DNA from: Butyrivibrio sp. XPD2006
GTDB lineage: Bacteria; Bacillota; Clostridia; Lachnospirales; Lachnospiraceae
Assembly (NCBI RefSeq): GCF_000420865.1
Contig: NZ_ATVT01000007.1
Location: 1 to 64,000, forward strand
Length of the DNA stretch: 64,000 nucleotides
Reading direction: 5' to 3'
Made by a program: the position numbers and the translations under genes. Positions 59,392 to 64,000 of this stretch are shown here, one piece after another. Under the pieces are notes generated by a model. The model saw nothing but the letters and a program-made list of their open reading frames with translations, made no database searches and was not told the origin of the DNA. The first letter of the stretch is position 1, and each line of letters starts with the position of its first letter.

Positions 59392-60777
59392 TTAGAACTC
59401 GCAGGACTGTGGTGTTCTTGGATAAGGTATTACGTCACGGATGTTCTCTACGCCTGTTAAATACATGATAAGACGCTCAAAGCCCATACCGAAGCCGCTA
59501 TGGATGCATCCTCCGTATCTTCTGGTATCGAGGTACCAGTCAATGCCTTCCTTATCAACGCCCATCTCGTCCATTCTCTCGATAAGCTTATCAAGATTCT
59601 CTTCTCTCTGGCTGCCGCCCATGAGCTCACCTGCCTGAGGTACAAGAAGGTCAACAGCTGCAACAGTCTTGTTGTCGGGATTTACCTTCATGTAGTAAGC
59701 CTTGATATCCTTGGGCCAGTCAGTTACAAATACAGGTCCGCCGAAGTAATCTACGATATATTTCTCATGCTCTTTTGCAAGATCTTCTTCGTAATCGGGC
59801 TTGAAATCCCACTTAACATCAGCTTTTTTAAGAATATCAATGACATCGTGGTGCTTGATTCTTGTAAAGTCAGTATTTACGATGTTGTCGAGCTTCTCTT
59901 TAAGTCCCTTGGCAACGAATTTGTCACAGAAATCAATTTCCTCAGGGCACTTGTCGCAGACATACTTAACAACATACTTAAGCATCTCTTCTTCGATATC
60001 CATAAGGCCGTCAAGATCACAGAATGCCATTTCGGGCTCAATCATCCAGAATTCGTTGGCATGTGTCTGTGTGTTTGAGTTCTCTGTTCTGAATGTAGGT
60101 CCGAATGTATAGATATCTCCGAAGGCCATAGCAAAGGTCTCACCCTGAAGCTGACCGGAACCTGTGATAAATGCCTGCTTACCGAACAGATCCTTCTTGA
60201 AATCAACCTTGCCGTCCTCAGTCTTTGGAAGATCATTCATGTTAAGAGTTGTGATCTTGAACATCTGATCTGAACCTTCACAGTCAGCGCAGGTGATAAG
60301 AGGTGTATGAACATATACATATCCTCTCTCCTGGAAATAGCTGTGAATAGCCATAGCAGCAACGCTTCTTACTCTGAATACCGCACTGAAAAAGTTGGTA
60401 CGTGGACGAAGATGTGCAACGGTTCTAAGGAACTCTCTTGTATGTCTCTTGGGCTGGATCGGATAATCCTCCGGGCAATCGCCCAAAAGTTCAACGCTTG
60501 TAGCTTTTACTTCAAAAGGCTGTTTATTCTCGGGAGTAAGTACCAGTGTTCCGACAACCTTAACACTTGCACCGACACCAATCTTGGAAGCATCAGCAAA
60601 ATTAGACAGCTCCTTGTCGTATACTACCTGTAAATTCTCGAAAAATGAGCCATCGTTAATATTAAGGAATCCAAAATTTGACTGTGCTCTGTTGGTCCTT
60701 ACCCATGCGCATACAGTCACTTCCTTTGATGCATACTCAGATGTTTTAGTAAATAACTCCCTGATTTTAGTCCTCAT
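59392..60777 (-). CDS. asnS: Asparaginyl-tRNA synthetase
   Basis: 461 residues. An N-terminal OB-fold anticodon-binding domain (about 15-100) precedes the class II catalytic core. Motif 2 is FRTENSNT near 225 and motif 3 GFGMGFERL near 430. The inserted segments fit AsnRS rather than AspRS. It charges tRNA-Asn directly. A GAGGAG site precedes the ATG. No T-box leader is possible in the 39-base gap after cobD; a promoter seems to lie at the end of cobD. Confidence 0.95.
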   Translation of the reverse strand: MRTKIRELFTKTSEYASKEVTVCAWVRTNRAQSNFGFLNINDGSFFENLQVVYDKELSNFADASKIGVGASVKVVGTLVLTPENKQPFEVKATSVELLGDCPEDYPIQPKRHTREFLRTVAHLRPRTNFFSAVFRVRSVAAMAIHSYFQERGYVYVHTPLITCADCEGSDQMFKITTLNMNDLPKTEDGKVDFKKDLFGKQAFITGSGQLQGETFAMAFGDIYTFGPTFRTENSNTQTHANEFWMIEPEMAFCDLDGLMDIEEEMLKYVVKYVCDKCPEEIDFCDKFVAKGLKEKLDNIVNTDFTRIKHHDVIDILKKADVKWDFKPDYEEDLAKEHEKYIVDYFGGPVFVTDWPKDIKAYYMKVNPDNKTVAAVDLLVPQAGELMGGSQREENLDKLIERMDEMGVDKEGIDWYLDTRRYGGCIHSGFGMGFERLIMYLTGVENIRDVIPYPRTPQSCEF

Positions 60778-60810
60778 CTTTTTTTCTCCTCAAAATAATA
60801 CTATTAAGAA

Positions 60811-60838
60811 ATATTATCACCTTTCGCGAATATTGCAA
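60811..60838 (-). promoter_or_regulatory. Possible asnS promoter at the cobD end
   Basis: Minus strand TTGCAA (60833-60838), 16-base spacer, TAATAT with a TG in front (60811-60816). Confidence 0.4.
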
Positions 60839-61905
60839 AGAGTTTTAATAGCAGTTATCAGCCTTTCATTTGCATTGTGGTCCTTGATCGCAATCCGATA
60901 ATACCCCTTATCAAGACCGCCAAAAGTTTTGCAGTCCCTGATCAGTATTTTCTGCTCCAGCAGCCTGTTATACAGATCTTCATCGCTCCTTATCAGAATG
61001 AAATTAGTGTCAGACCGATATGTGCTTATTCCGATCTGCTCAAGTTCATTAACAAGATATTCTCTTTCTCTTTGGATCACTTCAAGAGATTCTTTTGTAA
61101 AAGAGCTTTCTCCTGAAATTTCAGCACACTTGATTCCGGCGCGATCCGCAAATACCGACATATTCCACTCAGGCAAAAAGTGCCTCAGTCTCCCTGCGTT
61201 CTCTGCTGAGGTTATGGCAAATCCCACTCTTACTCCCGGTATGGAAAAGAGCTTTGTATAGGCATCTACAACAAAGAGATTCGGATATTCACCGGTGAAA
61301 TTCCTCGCGCTTACCGGTATTTCTTCACAATCTCTTTTTCCTGATAATCTAAAGAAGCATTCATCTACAATAAGCGCAGCACCGACTGCCCTGCATTTTT
61401 CCATTGTCTTAACGAGTACACTTTCGGGTATCAGTCTGCCTGTCGGATTGTTGGGATTTCCAAGAATAACAAGGTCAATGTCCTCTGTTATTGCATCTGC
61501 AAAGTCCTCATTTAGGACAAAGCCATCTGTCTCTCGAAGCAGAAAGCGCCCAGTAGCACAGTCTTTTGCAGCGCCGAGTGCATGCTCGTAGCCATAGAAG
61601 CTCGGGATGGTCAAAAGAGCTTTTTTCGACCTTAACATATTTACTATAGCCATAAGGAGCTCTGATGCACCATTACCACCTACAATGTTTTCTGCCGTAA
61701 GCTTCGCATTCTTCTGAGAAAGCCTGTTCTCTGCTTTTGCTACAGCTGCTGCAAATTCGCTCTGCATAATATCAGGATAATTAAAAGCCTGATCCGCAGC
61801 AGCTTTGATCTCATCAATAACCTGCACCGGACATGGTAGCGGATTTAAGCTCACCGAAAAATCCAGTTCTATTTTCTTGTCATAAATCTCTCCGCCGTGT
61901 AACAT
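60817..61905 (-). CDS. cobD: Threonine-phosphate decarboxylase (CobD-like aminotransferase fold)
   Basis: 362 residues of the PLP fold-type I class I/II group. The N-terminal HGGEIY segment, the GNPNNPTGRL loop and the PLP Lys in YTKLFSIPGVRVGF (near 230) are as in CobD. It decarboxylates threonine phosphate to aminopropanol phosphate for the cobamide side chain. Histidinol-phosphate aminotransferase is the alternative, but the neighbours cbiB and cobS decide for CobD. An AGGAG site lies six bases before the ATG, right after a 25-codon ORF. Confidence 0.88.
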   Translation of the reverse strand: MLHGGEIYDKKIELDFSVSLNPLPCPVQVIDEIKAAADQAFNYPDIMQSEFAAAVAKAENRLSQKNAKLTAENIVGGNGASELLMAIVNMLRSKKALLTIPSFYGYEHALGAAKDCATGRFLLRETDGFVLNEDFADAITEDIDLVILGNPNNPTGRLIPESVLVKTMEKCRAVGAALIVDECFFRLSGKRDCEEIPVSARNFTGEYPNLFVVDAYTKLFSIPGVRVGFAITSAENAGRLRHFLPEWNMSVFADRAGIKCAEISGESSFTKESLEVIQREREYLVNELEQIGISTYRSDTNFILIRSDEDLYNRLLEQKILIRDCKTFGGLDKGYYRIAIKDHNANERLITAIKTLCNIRER

Positions 61906-61917
61906 ACAAGCTCCTGA

Positions 61918-61995
61918 TCAGATCTCTGCTCTCCTGCCATCGGTCACCAGAACAATGCTACCAATGATAATCCCCTTTTTGTTGTTGTTTTTCAT
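61918..61995 (-). CDS. 25-codon ORF in the cobalamin cluster
   Basis: A short ORF between cbiB and cobD with a nearly perfect AAGGAGGAG site and correct spacing. The product starts with a Lys/Asn-rich end, has a hydrophobic center GIIIGSIVLV and ends after a charged tail. It could be a tiny real protein, a leader peptide for cobD, or the remains of a deleted gene. I do not recognise it. Confidence 0.45.
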   Translation of the reverse strand: MKNNNKKGIIIGSIVLVTDGRRAEI

Positions 61996-62022
61996 AATCT
62001 TTCTCCTCCTTAAAGTCACTAA

Positions 62023-63015
62023 TTATCTATAATACAGAATGCTGATAACCAAAGCAAGAAACAGCATCAGCATAACGCAAAGAGTTTCCGTGGCATACAT
62101 AAGCCTGCAGGCTCTTTTTATGTCTTTTCTCTCAATGGGTCTTGTGTCATCCCCTATATAAGGCTTTTTGACCACCTTGCCAAAATAACTGGCATCTCCT
62201 GCAAGCCTTACAGAGAGCGCTCCCGCAAAAGCACTCTCGGTCTGAGCGGAGTTCGGGGATTTGTGGTTATAGCGATCCCTGCCAAATATCCGGGCAGCTC
62301 CCTTTGCCGAGTACTCTTTTCCCATAAAAAGCGATGCACCTATCGCCAAAAGTGCACTTATCCTTGCGGGAATATAATTAAAGACGTCATCCATCTTGGC
62401 TGCAAACTTCCCAAAATACTCATACCTGTCATTGTGATAGCCCAGCATGGAATCCATGGTGTTCACCGCCTTATATACCAGTCCAAAAACAGATCCGCCA
62501 AGGAAACAGTAAACAAGAGGTGCAATGACTCCGTCGGAAGTATTCTCTGCCACGGTTTCAACCGCTGCTCTCACGACTCCGTCTTCATCCAGCACGTCTG
62601 TATCTCTTCCTACAATCATGGAAACTGCGGCTCTTCCGGCATCAAGTCCGTCTTTTTCCAGCGCATCATACACTTTCATGCTCTCATCCTTAAGGCTCTT
62701 TGCTGCGAGACAATATGCCGTGAGCACTGCCTCTACTGCAATTCCAAGGTAGCTGCTGTATAGGTGTGTAAAGAACCAGATTGCAAAGCCGACTGCAAAG
62801 GTAAGCGAGACAACGATCACCCATAAAAGAGCTCCCAAAAAGAGCTCCCTCTCTTCATTCCTTTGCTTTTGCTCTGAGTCTTTTCCCAGAAAAGCCCTCT
62901 CCAAAAGGCCTATGACTCTCCCCATAAGCCTTACGGGATGAGGCATCCGGTGCGGATCTCCGACGATCCTGTCTATTAAAAATCCAATAAAAAAAGCTAT
63001 AAAATGTTCTATCAT
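62023..63015 (-). CDS. cbiB: Adenosylcobinamide-phosphate synthase
   Basis: 330 residues with four or five membrane helices. Family motifs are the N-terminal DRIVGDPHRMPHPVRLMG segment, AVETVAENTSDGVIAPL near 165, and NTMDSMLGYHNDRY near 200. It links the aminopropanol phosphate arm made by CobD to adenosylcobyric acid. The frame is open to 63036; the ATG at 63015 overlaps the cobS stop (ATGA), which points to coupled translation. Confidence 0.93.
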   Translation of the reverse strand: MIEHFIAFFIGFLIDRIVGDPHRMPHPVRLMGRVIGLLERAFLGKDSEQKQRNEERELFLGALLWVIVVSLTFAVGFAIWFFTHLYSSYLGIAVEAVLTAYCLAAKSLKDESMKVYDALEKDGLDAGRAAVSMIVGRDTDVLDEDGVVRAAVETVAENTSDGVIAPLVYCFLGGSVFGLVYKAVNTMDSMLGYHNDRYEYFGKFAAKMDDVFNYIPARISALLAIGASLFMGKEYSAKGAARIFGRDRYNHKSPNSAQTESAFAGALSVRLAGDASYFGKVVKKPYIGDDTRPIERKDIKRACRLMYATETLCVMLMLFLALVISILYYR

Positions 63016-63830
63016 AATCTGACCACAAAGAGGCATACAGCAAGCACAAGAAGGCCGATCAGCTCTCCTCTTGCAACAAACATGCCTGCCGTATCTCCTG
63101 TAACTCCGCCGAATTTCTTATTGCAAAGATATGCATAGTAAAAACAAAAAATGATAAGAGCCAGAAAGGCCAAAGCTCCTGCCATCAGATTTATGTATAT
63201 CATAAAAAGGCCGGAGACAGAAGCAAGAAATGTCAAAAACATAAAGTCGGCGCTTCCCGTCTTTCCCGCTTCTCTGCTGAGCATACCGTCACTCTTAGCC
63301 TTTGGAAGGACAAGGCTCAAAACTCCGCAAAGAGCTCTTACAAACACGAACAGAAGCGCAAAAAGATATATTCCCATGTAATCCGTATCGCCGGCACCTG
63401 CGTAGGCAAGCAGATAAGCTCCAAGGATAAACAAAAGAGAATATCTTGCAAACCCGATCACTGCAAAGGCTCCGATATGCGGATCCTTCATGATCTCAAG
63501 GCTTCTCTCCCTCCCCGAATATGAAGAGAGGGCATCACAGACATCCATATAGCCGTCTAAGTGAAATCCGCCGGTTATAACAACAGGCACAAGGCACAAT
63601 AGGAGCGATGTCACAAACACGGGAACATCAAATCGGCAACATAAAAACCACAGGCCTATTTCAAGTCCTCCGATCACCATCCCAATCAGAGGAAGGAATG
63701 TTATGGCATGGCTGTACTCCTCCTCTTCCCACTTAAACTGCGGAACAGGGATCCTTGAGTACATGGAAAATGCAATTAGTATACTCTTAATTATTCTCAC
63801 TCTTTTGCCATTCTCCTTCGACAAATTCAT
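63012..63830 (-). CDS. cobS: Cobalamin synthase (adenosylcobinamide-GDP ribazoletransferase)
   Basis: 272 residues, an integral membrane enzyme with about six helices. The CobS segments are AFSMYSRIPVPQ near 20, FLPLIGMVIGG near 48, and the GGFHLDGYMDVCDAL motif with acidic metal ligands near 95. It joins the nucleotide loop base to GDP-cobinamide, finishing cobalamin. The ATG at 63830 lies inside cobU, 44 bases before its end; a GTG at 63800 with AAGGAG upstream is an alternative start. Confidence 0.92.
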   Translation of the reverse strand: MNLSKENGKRVRIIKSILIAFSMYSRIPVPQFKWEEEEYSHAITFLPLIGMVIGGLEIGLWFLCCRFDVPVFVTSLLLCLVPVVITGGFHLDGYMDVCDALSSYSGRERSLEIMKDPHIGAFAVIGFARYSLLFILGAYLLAYAGAGDTDYMGIYLFALLFVFVRALCGVLSLVLPKAKSDGMLSREAGKTGSADFMFLTFLASVSGLFMIYINLMAGALAFLALIIFCFYYAYLCNKKFGGVTGDTAGMFVARGELIGLLVLAVCLFVVRL

Positions 63831-64000
63831 AGACTGTATCAGCTAAGCTGCGCAGCTTTCCGTTCACCTCATCAAGGCTACTTACATACTCTTTTGTCTC
63901 TTCATCAAAACCTTCTTCGCAGGCAAAAGAGTTTGTGACTAAAACAGTGTTTTTGGCCTCTTTGCAGATCTTCGAAATATCTTCCAGCGCACTTTCCAAA
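63787..64000 (-). CDS. cobU: Adenosylcobinamide kinase/guanylyltransferase, C-terminal part
   Basis: The frame is open to the window edge, so only the last 71 codons are seen. They hold the CobU end: a VTNSFACEEGF strand, DEETKEYVSSLDEVN and LADTVYEFVEG, matching the typical T-N-x-x-x-x-G / T-x-x-Y / N-x-x-x-A-x-x-A-D pattern. CobU phosphorylates cobinamide and attaches GMP, feeding CobS, whose gene overlaps this one. The N-terminal P-loop part is outside the window. Confidence 0.75.
   Translation of the reverse strand, partial: LESALEDISKICKEAKNTVLVTNSFACEEGFDEETKEYVSSLDEVNGKLRSLADTVYEFVEGEWQKSENN

Noticed and set aside
59500..60078. 192-codon plus-strand ORF
   Set aside because: Antisense to asnS, which has intact class II motifs; no family features.
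60778..60816. T-box leader before asnS
   Set aside because: The gap of 39 bases after cobD is far too short for a T-box, and no stem-loop set is visible.
1..64000. tRNA, rRNA, insertion sequences, phage genes or CRISPR arrays
   Set aside because: I looked for clover-leaf sequences, transposase-like ORFs, terminal repeats and regular repeat-spacer patterns in the gaps and saw none; gaps are all short and mostly explained by promoters and terminators.

Overview
The window looks like chromosomal DNA of an anaerobic, low-to-moderate GC Gram-positive bacterium, most likely a Butyrivibrio/Pseudobutyrivibrio-type member of the Lachnospiraceae (inference). The support is strong AGGAGG-type ribosome sites, pyruvate phosphate dikinase, a 2-hydroxyacyl-CoA dehydratase pair, a GGGtGRT/NifU-like pair, separate feoA/feoA/feoB genes with a FeoB-associated Cys-rich peptide, and a fused MEMO-AMMECR1 protein. 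The DNA is gene-dense with no gene-free stretch over 300 bases. I see no tRNA, rRNA, CRISPR array, insertion sequence or prophage. Most genes are on the minus strand. Plus-strand exceptions are a diguanylate cyclase, the dehydratase operon, an MFS transporter, a propeller protein with pyrBI, and dinB.

Left part (1-15.5 kb): an nfeD / SPFH / phosphoesterase operon with 1-base TAATG junctions, a cytosolic diguanylate cyclase, and the GGGtGRT plus Fe-S scaffold pair. Next comes a tightly packed series read leftward: argH, asd, a degenerate AAA-type ATPase, topB, then a large BvgS-like hybrid kinase. 15.5-27.2 kb: a FapA-family protein with a long 26-residue repeat array, a divergent 2-hydroxyacyl-CoA dehydratase pair with a 55-residue membrane protein behind it, an MscS channel / ABCG-like transporter operon, a secreted 5'-nucleotidase and a PHP phosphatase. 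27.2-39 kb: PPDK with an unusual C-terminal tail, a membrane-anchored glycerophosphodiesterase, an MFS transporter, purC, an ABC-F protein, an EAL phosphodiesterase and thrH.

38-44.5 kb is one apparent operon, read pheA, ppx/HD, ppk1, maf, a small acidic protein, HAD phosphatase. It joins polyphosphate metabolism with nucleotide and phosphate housekeeping. 44.6-47.1 kb holds a DUF5050-like propeller protein and pyrBI. 47.1-51.2 kb holds a small unknown protein, a CAP lipoprotein flanked by an 89-base inverted repeat, a SlyD-like isomerase with an N-terminal Cys-rich segment, and the AmmeMemoRadiSam genes.

The right part carries dinB, an RluA-type pseudouridine synthase, an SDR oxidoreductase, the feo iron-uptake operon with palindromic sites, a PIN-PhoH protein and asnS. 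It ends in a cobalamin lower-pathway cluster (cobU partial, cobS, cbiB, a 25-codon ORF, cobD). The candidates most worth following up are the GGGtGRT pair, the repeat-FapA protein, the pseudo-ATPase coupled to topB, the dehydratase operon with its small membrane protein, and the AmmeMemoRadiSam/SlyD group.
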